Positions 1 to 12,265 are shown, numbered from the stretch's first letter. The stretch: 64,000 bases of DNA from Sipunculus nudus (GCA_026874595.1 CM049314.1:30701729-30765728); one strand, 5' to 3'. The notes: a model not told the origin generated them from the letters alone. A program made the numbers and translations.

Positions 1-1775
1 CATTGCTTGGGAAATATCGTAGATATAACGATTGTATAAAGAAGCATTCTACCGTGAAAATATATGAAAGATGCTTTGTATTAGTTGAAGCTCAGGAGAC
101 CTTGTGAAAAACGATTTTTATTCAGTGTAGTCAGATATGTTAACAGACACATTCGTTATTTATATGCACATGCATATGTCGTTGAAGTCTCTTGTACGCG
201 AAACGTATACCTGCCAATGTGAAAAAGATAGGCCCAGAAAAATAAATTCCAACAGTATTAAATTTTGGGTTTGAGTACTGTAAATCGTCAAGATATAAGC
301 AGGTCTGATGCAAAAGTGACAACTCTCCCAGATAAAAAGAAACCAGGTTGATAAATATTTCAATGATAGCAAAGAAACCACTTCAGCCTTGGTTCGTTGC
401 ATTGTCTTTCAGGAAATTAACGAAAAATGTAATATACATATTTTGTTGAAAATTTGTAGAGGGGTAGAGTAAAACTGCATCCGTAATCCACTACATTTTT
501 GGAGGTAATCGGAATCACCATAGTATATTGTTTTCTTAAATGTCATAATCACAGTTCCACAAAGGAATAATTATAAGGGGTTATTCTTTTGCCCCCGAGT
601 AGAAGCCGCCCATTCGTATGCAGTTGTTCTGCCACTCACCTGGTGAACCCGTGTTTCTGAACCATGACAATTTTTTACATGAAACGTGCACGTATGAACA
701 AACGACTGATTATAGTAGTTTTTTTTTTTTTTTTTGGGGGGGGGGGGGGGGGGTTCAAAGTCCCAAAGAGATTTAAGACCCTTTTTTAAAACAACCCATA
801 AATCAGCCGAACTATCAAAACCATGGTTATCATGGAAAGATACTTCTGAATTTATTAAAATCGGTGATCGTGTAAAGGGTCTCAGCTCTTTGTGTCCGCT
901 GAACGGAAAAGTGCTTCTCATTAAAATATTCATGTGGATATGTGTCCTGTGCTGAATTTAAAATCATTGCTTCCTTTTGACAGAGTAAAATTCCTTTTAC
1001 AGGTCGCCTCCTGATAAATCGTGACAGGCCAAAGACGTTTTGCTGAACATTTGTAGAGGGTAGGGTTAAGACAAATCAATAGTCCATTTCATTTTGGAGG
1101 TAATCAGAATCACCGCAATATAATTTTTCTTATAAACCATTATGACAAAGGACCATTCCTTTGTCCCGCGAGTGGAAGCCACCCATTCGTATTTATTTGT
1201 TCTGCCACTCGCAAGGTGAATTCGTGTTACTGAAGCATGCATGACAGTGTTCACACATGAAACGCATACACGTGAACACATGACTGTTATTAAAGGAGAT
1301 TCCGGTGGAGGTCTGTACGCCCTGACTACAGATTCTAGTTTGTTATCAATTTAAAGATGTACTAGTGATATTTTTTTCATGTTTCACTGTCCCTACAGAC
1401 AACGAATGTTAATGTGCACCCTCCCCCCCCCCCCCCCCCCCCCGGACCCCACCCCCATTCAACCATTAATGATAATTAAGTTGTAGGGCTTCTTTTTGGA
1501 AGAAAAGCTTCGTAAAACACATAGCTGAACTTTTGAAACCATGGTTATCATGGAAAGATATTTTTGAATGTATAAAAATCATACCTGTAAACCATAAAAA
1601 AATTGTCACACGGTGGTCACTTCACTGGACTCAGTGCCCAGTGTTGACAAAACTGAAAAGGCCTCGCATTGAAAGCGGAGTCATGTAGTTTTAGGATTAA
1701 AAACCTTACCTCCTTTTTAGAGAGAAAATTCCTTTAGAGGCGTTATAATGGATATGGGGGATCAATGATGTGGCC
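1..1775. repeat. Dispersed repeat family A, left copy (runs off the window edge)
   Basis: This copy matches the reverse complement of about 46860-49000 along most of its length. For example, the first 90 bases match 48930-49010 inverted, and the block around 420-520 matches 48480-48560 inverted. It holds internal direct repeats about 570 bp apart, seen as related blocks near 600-660 and 1170-1230. It carries a T17G18 tract at 719-753 and a C21 run at 1423-1443. Short ORFs inside it are not credible genes. Class unknown; probably a non-autonomous transposon with a tandem core. Confidence 0.75.
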
Positions 1776-2024
1776 ACATTTATTGATTATTTAAATTGTA
1801 AGATGATGTTACCAACAACAGTTGAATGAATATGATAATAACTGTATATACTCAGCAAAGGATATAATAAGATTTTATTGCTACGTGCGTTTGAAAGGTG
1901 ACACTCGTCCACCGAATTTAAAGGTGACGTTGAAAAGGGGGATTTTCAAGAGTACGGAAATCAGCTTACCCCAACAGATATTTCTCGGGCTTGCTTAAAT
2001 CGGGTTTTGGGTGGGGGTTTTGGG

Positions 2025-2610
2025 TAGCGTCATATCGACCCTCTAGCATTACGACCAGATTACTAGCGCCAGAGTGTCATTACATCTAAGTCTGAGGAAC
2101 GCATTATAAAGCTTTATGAAGATGCAAATAATTTCGTCATTTCTGACAACGCTTCATGGCCTACATATACACTGTCAATCAATATAAACCAGACCAATCG
2201 TTAACATTTTTGGTGTACTTTCTAATAATACCAAACATGAGCGAGAAAAATTCCGTTTTAACCCAGCTCATTGGTAAACCCTTCGGCATGTTTGTTGAAT
2301 TTATTACCGCATGAACACAAGCATGGCCCGCACGGGTTACAGGACGCAGGCAGCTTGTAGGCGATACAGGAAATGACCCGTTTCCATAGAGATGGTGTTT
2401 CAGTTTGAGTTTTGAGCTCACACATATATACTATTGTATTAATTTATCATTCTTAGCATAATATTGAGATCATGGGCTGTTTACCACAATATGAACGCAA
2501 CCTGATTCAAGACCACTGCGATACAATCCCCCCCCCCCCCATATTACTTGTATCACGACCCGAGTAATCTTACCAGCCCAGTTACCCGATTGCCTACTTA
2601 ATGGGGTTGT
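2025..2610. repeat. Dispersed repeat family B, copy 1
   Basis: It is similar, in reverse complement, to 59820-60357, from the block near 2030-2060 (which matches about 60330-60355) through to the block near 2540-2600. A shorter same-orientation fragment lies at about 55900-56250. It includes a C13 run at 2528-2540. The ORF at 2179-2421 lies wholly inside the repeat and is not conserved as a frame in the other copies. Confidence 0.7.
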
Positions 2611-4115
2611 CACGTCCAGGGTTTTCGGGGACCATTTACTTTCTTATTAAAACATGACCCAGGACCATAAAAAAACCACGAACAACAATCGTGGCCCTCA
2701 TGTCGTACGTTGATTTTACTTACACCTTTCAGGGAAACGGCACGTACACGTGGAGTGACGTCATTGTCCTATATGACGTCACGACTCTCACTCCAAATAT
2801 GGCCATATCGTCACCTGCTACGTCCCTGTGTAAACAAATATGCAATAGACCCCCATAAAACACTACAGCGCATTCCGGGGATATTTAAGCATGGGTCGCC
2901 CCCCAAAATTTAATCAATTGTTCCTTGTATCATTGCTGAGCTATCCTAAAAATTTCATAAAACTCCGTTGAGGAATATTTGTATTTTCGTGTTAACAGAA
3001 AAACAGATAAAAAGATAAACAGACAAACATACGCCATAATAATATAAAGAGTTGAATGTAAAGGTCTATAGTAACGGAAACTAAAAGGTGTCAATTGAAA
3101 TTTATTGATTCTGTGAGGCTCATCAATTTGATAAAAAATGAACGGGGAGAGAGAATCCCAACAATCAGTTTCTTTCTTGTCAATAAAATTGTAAATTCTT
3201 TTAATTGTTTAAAATACCCTATAAGAATTGTGCCACACAAGTAGATGTGATTAATTCTAACTGTGGACCACTCAAGCTTTTTAAGGATGCTTACAATGTT
3301 GCAGAGATGTTTCCCATGGTTTTCTTGCCGATTTGCTATTATCAAATGTTATCAAACTTAACTGTATTTGATTAATTGTTTTAATATTCTGATTACAAGA
3401 AAGATGGAATTTTTAAAATCTCTTAAAACATCTCACATCAAACTTTCTGTTCTAAATGTATGGATTAATATTCACTGAATTCATGCTTATATCTTATAAT
3501 GTGCGACACAGATATACACTTGTTTTATTTATACATATATTTGTTTATTAATTATAATATTTTTTTTATATTTATATATAATTTGAATCTGTATGGTAAC
3601 ATAATTATTCATATCCTTGAATAGATATCATATATCTTATAAAATAAATAGAATGTTTTAATTGTTCGGCAGAGGGGTAATTATTGGAATTAATTATCCG
3701 GGGGAATTTATGCTTTGAATAAATGTCAAACGGTAAATGTCCGAAGGGTTAATTTCCTCGGAGTTAAAGTTCCCTTGGTTAAATGCTTGGTTAAATGTTC
3801 AATGGAAATGCTAGGTAGATACAAGTAACAAGCATATGGATAATTCACACAATTTGAAGCCTACATGATTATCACTAGCATCACCAGGTTTATCACCAGG
3901 TCCAGATTATCACCAGGTCAAGAACCTGCTTTTTCCGAGGCGAAGCTATACAGGAATTGCCTAAAATATCGTAATCCCCTCAATAATAATCTAGAGAGAG
4001 AAAAGATATACTTCCTGTCTATTCACTTACCATCGGTAATATTTTTAGTGTCTTGTCTGTCTACCCAGTTACCAGTATCACCCTATATAACCTATATAGT
4101 ACAATGTTCTAGATT
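2611..4115. other. Intergenic, AT-rich, no gene seen
   Basis: No coding potential, exon-like splice pair or RNA gene was recognised. The stretch 3500-3660 is very AT-rich. The stretch 3670-3840 repeats variants of a short 'ggttaaatg' phrase, which looks like a decayed low-complexity repeat. Confidence 0.5.
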
Positions 4116-4119
4116 GCGT

Positions 4120-4815
4120 TTGGACACGTCCGCGGAAGTTCAGTCGGGTTTGTGCGGGGCGGGCTTTCCACGGATAAAGCTTCGTTTCCATAAGCGTGAA
4201 CGCATCAGCGAACGTGAAGGCGAACGCGATTATGAATCGCGAGCCGTTGGCAATTTCTAGTATTTTTTTGCACAATTACACTACGGAAATTTAGGTTCGT
4301 TTTGTGAATTTTGTATAACTAATTTGGGTGAGTATTCTAGAATTAAAGGCATGATTATAATCTGGGTATACATATCTGAAAATAAGGTACATGTATATGT
4401 CACTCGACGAAATAAATGTTACTTTCCCTCAACATCACGTATTTCTATTGTCAAACATTGCCTACCATTTAAACGAAACTGACTAGAGAGAAGTGGCATA
4501 ATTTAAATGGTATAGTTATATTTCCTTTCATTTATAAATTCTACCAATCTGTACATATCGTCAACACTGAACATTGTCTGCTTTTTAGCATGCTGACTTT
4601 GCTTAAGGCACGTGCTGTAAACACAAGGATGCTTTCCCTTCGTGACGTAATTTTAAAGAATTCCTATGCGAACGCCGCGCTACAGGCCTCTGAATATCTA
4701 CCACGCGCGATTCAGATAGTCGCGCTTGCGTTCGCTCTCGCACTCACTGACGCTCATATGGAAACGCTCAAGTCATATTTCATAGAAGCGATTTTCATCG
4801 CCCTCGCAGTTTAAG
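4120..4815. mobile_element. Element with imperfect inverted arms (MITE-like)
   Basis: The block at about 4165-4255 (with 'cgtttccataagcgtgaacg') is an imperfect reverse complement of about 4690-4790 (with 'ctgacgctcatatggaaacg'). Both arms are rich in CpG and GCGAACG-type words, unlike the AT-rich middle. This fits a short non-autonomous DNA transposon, but no target-site duplication was confirmed. The small ORFs across the arms are by-products of the palindromic sequence. Confidence 0.5.
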
Positions 4816-5380
4816 TCGACATTGCCAGCGTCATTTGGAGTCCATAACCCGGGGCCACTGAGCCTTCGATCTGAATAAGATAATATATTAGTTTGGCTAG
4901 CTTTGGACGCCTCATACCATTATACCAGGTGGTATAAATAAAAAGCTTGTTTGGTTTAAAGGTTATTAGCATAATCCCAGCAAAAAGTGACGGTCTTGGT
5001 CTGTTATATGTGACAAGTATGTTATCTAACATTTATTACGTTTTGATAGAGGAGAAGATGAATTAGGATATCTTCTGTGACCACAGTCACTTATTATAGA
5101 TTTAATATTCGACCGTAAAGGGTATGTTCATGATGGATTGCTTATTCAGAAAGTTTCCGTGTATTTCTCTGTGTGTATTTTCAAAAACATTCAATCAGTT
5201 CGACCCAATAAATCAAACGCGTTAGGGCTACCTGAATCGAAGACAATATATGCAAAGATGACATATGCAACTACCGACACATGTTAATCGAAATATTTAT
5301 TTTGTAAATAATAATGAATCTTTCACTGAAATGCAAATTGAATCCCCAAATAAGCTAGAAATATGAATAATGAGAATTAA
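4816..5380. other. 3' flank of the UDP-glycosyltransferase gene
   Basis: No second gene is visible between the inverted-arm element and the UGT stop codon. It should include the UGT 3' untranslated region, since the gene is read right to left. A 'tttatt' at 5297-5302 reads AATAAA on the minus strand, about 80 bases after the stop, and is a reasonable poly(A) signal candidate. Confidence 0.45.
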
Positions 5381-6949
5381 TCATTCTTCTTTTAACTTCT
5401 TACTCGTCTTCTTCCAAAGAAAACAACAACATAAACACATAGAAAACATAATCAAACAAAGCATCATAATCCCCAGGATAAATATAGCGTAAATATCTAT
5501 ACCTTTATAAGCAACATATGACAGTTTGGCCAGGCCCTCTGACTTCATATACTTATCGCCATAAGTTATCAAATATTTCAGCCAGTTATCCAAGGTTGAA
5601 ATGCCCGAAACGGGCTTGTTTTTCAATATAGCTGAAACTTCTTGGGCCCTCATTGCTATCGTATTATCATTCAAAATGTCATTTATCAAACCGACCAAAT
5701 TGTCAACAGATAACTGTGATAACGGTAAGGTGACTCCGTATCCTTTCGATTTAGCGATGGCTGAGTTGTGTGCCTGGTCCAGGATCAGGGGAATTGCAAT
5801 AGATGGGACTGCGTGGTAGGCGGCTTCGTTTAAACTGTTAGCTCCTCCGTGATAGATGAACAGCATAGTTTTATTGTTAGCCAGCAGGTCAGTCTGTGGT
5901 ATCCAGGGGAGGACCATGACGTTTTCAGGAACCTTTCTGTGTGTGTCAGAATCATATCGCATTATAACACGTTGCTTTAATAATCTGAATGAGTCTATGA
6001 GAATATCGTTGATATATTCCGGCATGTAAACCGACCATGAGCCAAATGAAACTATGATAACCCCATCAGCTGCTCCATAAATAAATGCCTTAATTTCTTT
6101 ACCCAGGGGTTTAGGTACACCCAAACCTATAGGGCCTACATATACTGCATTTGGAGGGAGTGGTCTTGGGAAATCAGTCACATGATCACGTAGCATAAAA
6201 CAGGCGGATGCATCTACTGTGAGATCGGAAAGAGTCATCCGTGGTTTTTCTGGTATATATTGATCAGAAATGGTGTAGTCCTCCTCCAAGAATGAACGTT
6301 CTTCCATCAGTATTAGAATATAATTTACTAATCTTTCACGAAACGTCATTGTATCCGAGTAGTCGGTTAATACAGCGGGGATATAGGATGGTTGGTGGGG
6401 CCAGTTCTTGATATAGCAGTCCATTGTTAATGGCGCGTACGGGATAGACAACTTGTATGGTAAAAAGAATGTCAGTGACATCAAGTCAACCAGAGCAAAA
6501 TCAAAATGGCGGCGCTGGAGGATATTGAGAAATTCCTTGTCCGTCAACATGCACCGAATGAAGGCCGCGTTTTGTTCACCCTCGGCCATTACGAATTTCA
6601 TTTTGCCCCATATTGTGCCATCAAAGGCCGAATCAGAGGCCATTTTCTTCCATTTGTCAGTTTTTAAGAAAGGGATGTAGTCCGTCTTGTAAAATGCAAT
6701 ATTAACCTGCTCCCTCTGATGGTCCTGTACTTGATATGTATCAGGCAGAACAACTGTGACGTTATAGCCACGCTCAGCCAATAGGTTTCCTACACGTAGA
6801 AATGTCATCATATGACTAGAAATATCACTTGGTACCAGCAGTAGATTGTATCCGTGGACGGGTTTAAAACCAATAGTTAACAGGCTGAAAACGGCACATT
6901 TAGCCAATACAATAAACATTAGTAGTGCCCCTGCCATTCCGTTCTGCAT
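5381..6949 (-). CDS. UDP-glycosyltransferase (UGT family, membrane-bound)
   Basis: This encodes a 522-residue GT1-family enzyme that would transfer a sugar from a UDP-sugar to small lipophilic acceptors in the endoplasmic reticulum lumen. An N-terminal hydrophobic signal covers residues 5-28. The expected catalytic His is H46 (SSHMM), with a likely partner Asp at D155 (FALVD). The UGT signature runs from W349 (WIPQ) through H367-GG to D391-Q392. A C-terminal membrane helix lies at about 486-512. The cytosolic tail ends KKLKEE, which fits a KxKxx ER-retrieval motif. The length is normal for animal UGTs. The whole protein is in one exon. A plausible splice acceptor (T-rich tract then AG at 6968-6969) lies just upstream of the start codon, suggesting a noncoding 5' exon. 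The start could also be M5. Acceptor substrate and preferred sugar cannot be told from sequence. Confidence 0.95.
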   Translation of the reverse strand: MQNGMAGALLMFIVLAKCAVFSLLTIGFKPVHGYNLLLVPSDISSHMMTFLRVGNLLAERGYNVTVVLPDTYQVQDHQREQVNIAFYKTDYIPFLKTDKWKKMASDSAFDGTIWGKMKFVMAEGEQNAAFIRCMLTDKEFLNILQRRHFDFALVDLMSLTFFLPYKLSIPYAPLTMDCYIKNWPHQPSYIPAVLTDYSDTMTFRERLVNYILILMEERSFLEEDYTISDQYIPEKPRMTLSDLTVDASACFMLRDHVTDFPRPLPPNAVYVGPIGLGVPKPLGKEIKAFIYGAADGVIIVSFGSWSVYMPEYINDILIDSFRLLKQRVIMRYDSDTHRKVPENVMVLPWIPQTDLLANNKTMLFIYHGGANSLNEAAYHAVPSIAIPLILDQAHNSAIAKSKGYGVTLPLSQLSVDNLVGLINDILNDNTIAMRAQEVSAILKNKPVSGISTLDNWLKYLITYGDKYMKSEGLAKLSYVAYKGIDIYAIFILGIMMLCLIMFSMCLCCCFLWKKTSKKLKEE

Positions 6950-7316
6950 GTGCTGTTGCTGACGCCGCTAAAAATTAAAAAAAATAATAATAATGACATA
7001 GATCATGCAAGAATTAACACATATATTTGACCACACGTTTATAAGGCGGAAACATCAACAAAAATATTCATGAATTTATCGATCTTACATTTGTTTATTA
7101 AAAAAAATATGTGGTTTTGGTAAAAAGAAAATAATAAGAAGAGGGGGCTATTGTCATGTTTAGTAGCGAAAGAAATGGATTTTAGCTTATGCACATACTT
7201 GGGTAAAGATCAGTAAAGTGACAAAAAAGGGGTGTATATTTATCTTCAAGGGGGGGGGTGATTTAGGAAAAGGGGGGGATTCTCTAATGACATATCCTAA
7301 CAAAATCCACTGGATC

Positions 7317-7361
<45 letters not shown>

Positions 7362-8890
7362 CAATTTAGTATGAGGTTTAAGGGAATAAGGTATGATGTG
7401 TCCAGTATAGGTTAGTTCTAAACCAGGCTTAGATATAAGATATTTAATAGTATACTCAAAAATGGAACCAGAGTCTGTAGAATTCTACTTATTAATATAT
7501 TTCATTTCAATATGTAAATATTTTCTGAATAGCATAACATTGACCATCCCCACCCCTTGCTAAAATACCCCCATCCCTACCCCTGTATTAACGCCCCTTG
7601 CTTTAAAGTAATCCTACGTCAGCCAGATGGGGTCAGGTGATGTCACATCGGGACACATGAGTGACAACAACGACGACGCGTGAGCCCGGTCAATGATAGT
7701 TAAAATCGATGGAAGCTGATAATGGTAGCTCTGGCAATGGGTATTCTAAACTAATCGTTTCTCTCCTGCCTTTATTGAATGTACAGTTATACAGATGCAC
7801 GGTGTTAATTTTAACCACGAAAAGTACGCAAGTACTTTTTGATTAACCTCCTTAGCATGGTTTTCACAAACAAGTAATTTTTCCCAAATCATAACAGCTG
7901 TATGCCTTAATCATTCACTGCCATTCAGGGAAACTTTTATTTCAAGGATCCCCCGACAAAAAATGTACATTCATGTGTGTTGTCTATTATGAATGGCCCA
8001 CGTGCTACACGCGTCGCTTCTAAAATATACCGGACACAAGAGAATACATAATAGACTACACATGTCTTTGCAGTCAGTAGACATACTCACATGTTTCCTG
8101 TGTGCCGAACGGGATCATGTAGGCTGTAGTTCACGGTGCGGTTTACATGATGCACTTTGCACCCGAGGTAGCAACGCAGCGGCACCTAGTATTGACTTCA
8201 CAAACCATCTCCAACATTATCACCATTTTAATGTAAAATGCAGAACAGTTATATTTTACATGCCGAGCACTTTTCAAATGACTTAGGGGTACTGCGTTGA
8301 AGTCAGCTTCCTGGGTATTTGATGATATTACATCATGTTACGAATCATGGGGTATTTAATTTATTATCAGGGACAGATCCATGATTTGGTCAAAGGGTGG
8401 GGGTTGCTGGCTAACGACCCATGAAAAGGTCAACAAAACTTTATAAAAAGAAATAAAAGAAAGGGTATTACAGGTCACGCCTGATCAGTTTTCTGTCTTC
8501 ATATCTATTTGAATGGGGATCACACGGCAAAAATATAAAAAAAGTGAGTCAACCTTATTTCTCCGTTCAGTCTGAGTCACTATTTAAAACTTCATCCATG
8601 CTGCATATATATAAAGGGAATTAACACACTACATGCGTTTATTTGTCAAAAGTATACCCTTTGCTAAAAAGATCTCACCAGTTCAAGCCGATAGTGTAGC
8701 CCTTCTATCCTTACCTCCGGCTGGGTTTCAATGATGTTTGTTACGATTACAGCTGCAGGTGGCGTTATGTCTTTAACCGTAGAAAATCCGCAGTGTAGGT
8801 TTTTGGAGAGTCAAAGGTAGCGTTTCAACGGCTATGCACTCAGAGAAACTGGTATTTAGGGACATGACCTATTAACTAGGATAGAAACCA
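6950..8890. other. Intergenic region upstream of UGT
   Basis: This should contain the UGT promoter and probably a noncoding first exon, neither of which I can place. It holds a TA microsatellite at 7320-7359 and G runs at 7250-7276. The 97-codon plus-strand frame at 7993-8286 has no recognisable domain and no splice context, so I do not call it a gene. A fragment near 8368-8420 resembles one end of the 'cggatccagg' MITE family. Confidence 0.5.
7320..7359. repeat. (TA)n microsatellite
   Basis: About 20 uninterrupted TA dinucleotides. Confidence 0.95.
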
Positions 8891-8894
8891 CATT

Positions 8895-9345
8895 CATTGT
8901 TCATATCCAAGATCATTTAGGTATGTCAGATGTCGCAACGAGGGCTTGTGGACAAGCCAAGGGTTAGTTTCTCTCTCTAGCTGGCTCAGGCGTTTGGCGC
9001 AGGAATTAAATCCAGATATGAGTATGATGTCTGATAAACAAGTTGTTATTTCAGTTGTACTATATGGCTTTGAATTTTGGAGCAGCTTGAATCATACAGA
9101 TTTATTGAAATTAGAATTTTTCATAGACACTGTATAAATAGAGTCCGAACTTATATGGCTATCGCAATGATTGATATATGATTGGCTTCATTTACAAGGC
9201 AATTAAAAGCGTCTTTTCTTGGGCAATTTATTAATATTATATGTTCAAATTCCTGCCAAAAAAAGTACACAGATTAAAATTTCATTTCCATCGACTTACT
9301 GATGAATAATCAGGGTTTATATCATTATATTACTGAACGTATGCA
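8895..9345 (+). mobile_element. Degraded LINE (non-LTR retrotransposon), 5' segment of fragment
   Basis: The plus-strand translation around 8985-9130 reads LNPDMS, then VVISVVLYGFEFWSS, then LLKLEFF. This is the region just after the reverse transcriptase palm in many LINEs (typical form: LLYGxExW, then KLExFH). A stop follows, and frames are broken beyond it, with traces such as 'FLGQFIN'. The element is dead. It continues at 9556 after a MITE insertion. Confidence 0.75.
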
Positions 9346-9555
9346 GGAGCGAATCCAGGATTTAGGAGGGGTCCAGGAGGGGTCTTACCCTAGATAACTA
9401 ATAACAAAAGCTACAGAAAAGGTCCACAGGTGCGGAAATAGGGTGGTCCAGGCCGCATAAAATGGTCTAAAACGTTTAAAAAAAGTTGCATTGGCTGCAA
9501 AGGGGGGGGGGGGGGGTACGGACCCCCTGGACCCCTCCCCTGTATCCGCTTTTGG
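9344..9555. mobile_element. MITE-like element, 'gcggatccagg' family, copy 1
   Basis: It starts with caggagcgaatccagg and ends with cccctgtatccgctttt, which are imperfect inverted ends. It contains a G15 run at 9502-9516. It interrupts the LINE reading frame. Related copies lie at 13711-13903 and 49797-49977. Confidence 0.65.
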
Positions 9556-9900
9556 TGTACTTAGAAAACTTACAGGACTATGTCAAGCATATCTTAAATG
9601 AGTCAGCATTTCCCATTATTTAACGATGACGACAGCATGTTGTGGAGTCAATTGTTCGTCATGAAAACAAATTGGCTAAGGTTTGACGTCGTGATGATGT
9701 AAGTCTGAGTGATTTCTTTGACGCTCATGGTTAACGGTTTATTCCATCCCATCGTCACTCTGGATCGCAGCTGTAATAATCGTTACCAGCATTTAGATAT
9801 ATGGCTAATATACTTGTCAATTTCAATAATATTTCTTCTGAAACACAAATATTACTGAGAATTTCATTTTAATGCCGTAGTGCATTTATTTGAATCCACA
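9556..9900 (+). mobile_element. Degraded LINE, 3' segment of the same fragment
   Basis: The translation resumes with pieces such as VYLENLQDYVKHILNESAFP and VESIVRHENKLAKV, then SLSDFFDAHG. These fit the C-terminal part of the LINE ORF seen before the MITE. Stops and frame changes show it is not functional. Confidence 0.6.
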
Positions 9901-10319
9901 GGTATTTTATAGAAGGAAAACAGAGAATTATAAATGTCACAATTCGACTCATCAAACTGAAGCTTACTTGGTTGACCGATGTTAAAGTTTGTTCTTGCAA
10001 TAGTAGGTGGTTTTATGAAGCTCGATGTTGAATGGTATGACGGAAGTCGTTTTCATTTCTTAACTCCTTGGTTCTATTTTTGCATGATAATTAATTATTC
10101 TTTACAATGAAGGCCACGGGGAAGTTTTAGAATAAAAGAAAAAGAAAGAATAGTTTATGCCTGACAAACACTGAACTTCACACTTAATTAGCGCGCAAAG
10201 AAACTTGTTTGGATCAAATTAGTTATATAAAGCCAAACCTGGAAATCGGGCAGGTGTTTAGTAGTGTAATTCTAATCTGGAGCTAAAAAAACTCTGGAGA
10301 AAAAAAAAGAAAAAATCTG

Positions 10320-10625
10320 CAGGGAAAGCAACTCTAGAGAGTCAAGCAAATCTAGAGAAAAAAGCAAATCTGGAAAGTATAAAGCAAATCTGGAGAGTAA
10401 AGCAAATCTGGATAGTAAAGCAATTCTGGAAAGTAAATCAAACCAAGAGTAACGCAAACCTTTAGGGTAGAGAAAATCTGGAGAGTAAAGCAAATTTGAA
10501 GAGTAATTCATACCTGGATCATGGAGAGTAAAATAAATGTAGAGAGAAAAGCAAATCTTGAGAGTAAATCAAACCTGCAGGGAAAGCAAACCTGGAGAGT
10601 AAAGCAATCTAGAGAGTAAAGACAT
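10320..10625. repeat. 18-bp minisatellite
   Basis: Degenerate copies of a unit close to gagagtaaagcaaatctg recur about every 18 bases, roughly 16 or 17 times. The minus-strand ORF at 10272-10511, rich in LLSRFAL-like repeats, is a translation of this satellite. Confidence 0.85.
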
Positions 10626-11145
10626 GCCGAAAAGTTATGACGTGTGCTTCGTTTATTCTTGAGCATGCATGCACTTACTTTCAAGATTTAAACATGTAAT
10701 TTTACTTATGTTGAGTCGGATAAAACTAACACGATTATATAAAAGTCTAGGACACCAACATTGTATATATGTATCATAATTTTTTAATACCCCTGCTAAA
10801 TAGTATTTAAATGTTCGTTTTCATACAGGTTATGGACGCAAAACTTAATCAATGCACCAGCTGGGACAGACTTGCATGATAAAGACTGCGCTATGTGTTC
10901 ATATATTATTGCAGAAATTACCATGTGACACAATCCTCACTTAACGGTCGCATTTCATTCCTGTAATCCATTCCTTATGACACACTGCTCCCATGGGGAA
11001 CATGTGCCATGGACCACCACCAGGAGAAGGGTTGTGCCAAGAACAGCTGTCTCGGCTATAACTCGGTGATAGCAACACCAATGTTGGAATAAATATAATG
11101 AATAATTTCTCAATATCATCATATTAATAGCTTATATCTCTTCAA
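10626..11145. other. Intergenic, nothing recognised
   Basis: No gene, exon or repeat family recognised. Confidence 0.4.
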
Positions 11146-11147
11146 CG

Positions 11148-11420
11148 GCTTCCTTGGCTCATGCGTACAGCATAGGACTCAAAGGTTCAAATCACAGCCG
11201 AGGTAGTGAGATTTTCACGGTCGGCCGGAAGGGTTAACGCTCTGCAGGCTTAATGGCTAGGCTGTGCCCCATAACATGTGTCACTCACAAACGAGTGCGT
11301 CTTTAGGTTGTTATGGCCCAGCAATGGGGTTGATTACGCACCCAGGACCCGCATGTGCTGTAGAAACCAGGCCTGGGTGACACCAGGATACATAAATAAT
11401 ATGATGGGAAGCGAGTGCTA
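11148..11420 (+). mobile_element. tRNA-derived SINE, copy 1
   Basis: The head contains a box B-like word (ggttcaaatca, followed by cagccgagg) about 50 bases into the element. The body phrase 'gctctgcaggctta' recurs in the copies at 37186 (gatctgcaggcta) and, inverted, at 44880-45110 (ctctgcatgcct). The shared head and body define one family. Confidence 0.7.
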
Positions 11421-11598
11421 CCGCCCTGTCACGTAGTCCCAAATATAAATGGAACTCAGAATAAAAAAAAAGAATATAAATGAAGGCTGATTCCTAAAAA
11501 AAAATCTTGTATCTTTGAACAGTTTTAGGGGAACCATTTCATTGTTTACAATGTACTCTCTCTCCTTTTTGCTTTATTTTATAAAGCAGACAATATGA

Positions 11599-11863
11599 TC
11601 ACATGGAAACAATGAAGTGATAAATAATCAACGAAACTTCCAAAAACTCAAGTGAAAGAAACAGGTATATGTCATAACCTTTATACGCAATATAAGAGAG
11701 TTCACTCAGACTCCTAGACTTGATGTACTTGTCTCCATGGCGTATGTAATACTTGATCCAGAATGACGTCTTTTTCCCAGAATGGCCGATACTTCCTTTG
11801 CACGACTTGTTATTGCGATACTGTCGAGGATCTGAAGGATCAAACCGACCAGCCGGTTTTAAA
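11599..11863 (-). pseudogene. UDP-glycosyltransferase C-terminal fragment, frameshifted
   Basis: The minus-strand translation gives LVGLILQILDS and AKEVSAIL in one frame. After a shift and short deletion it gives IKYYIRHGDKY, LSELSYIAYKG and YDIYL, then a hydrophobic tail to a stop at 11599-11601. These align with residues about 420-490 of the intact UGT at 5381-6949 (LVGLINDIL, EVSAIL, YGDKYMKS, LSYVAYKG). Only the acceptor-distal end remains; the signature motif and N-terminal half are absent. It is in the same orientation, about 4.7 kb upstream of the intact gene, so it is probably the relic of a tandem UGT duplicate. It is less likely to be a real last exon, because of the frame break. 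Confidence 0.8.
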
Positions 11864-11864
11864 T

Positions 11865-12265
11865 CATTTTATCTTTTCATGGCCAAGTATGTCAAATGAG
11901 GTAGCCATGGCAACAATTTTACATTATTAGGAACATCGAGCTGGAGTTCCTTGTAATATTTATTTTATTTCACTATTTTACTTCAAATATTATTCATTAT
12001 ATTATTTTAAATATATACCTAAAAATAATGTAAACTCTTGAATAATTATTAATAAAACGTGTGTTTTATGCGACGTCATTTACAAAAAAATGTGGCCTTA
12101 ATATGAACATAACGGATATGGATCACTATAAAAAAATGTGACCTGTAATACTCACAATAGGAGTTAGAGCCACAAAGGCAATGAACCAGCATTATTCTAT
12201 TATAATCTACTTATATCGGAAAATGAAAAGTTTAAAGATAATTATAAATAACTTTTCCTTGTAAT
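11865..12265. other. Intergenic, nothing recognised
   Basis: AT-rich, with no exon or repeat recognised. Confidence 0.4.

Noticed and set aside
2179-2421. 80-codon minus ORF, with a similar-length ORF at 59964-60248
   Set aside because: Both lie in repeat family B. They are on the equivalent strand, but the protein similarity follows the repeat DNA and no domain is recognisable.
7993-8286. 97-codon plus ORF
   Set aside because: No domain, no splice context, and composition not distinct from chance ORFs.
10272-10511. 79-codon leucine-rich minus ORF
   Set aside because: It is a direct translation of the 18-bp minisatellite.
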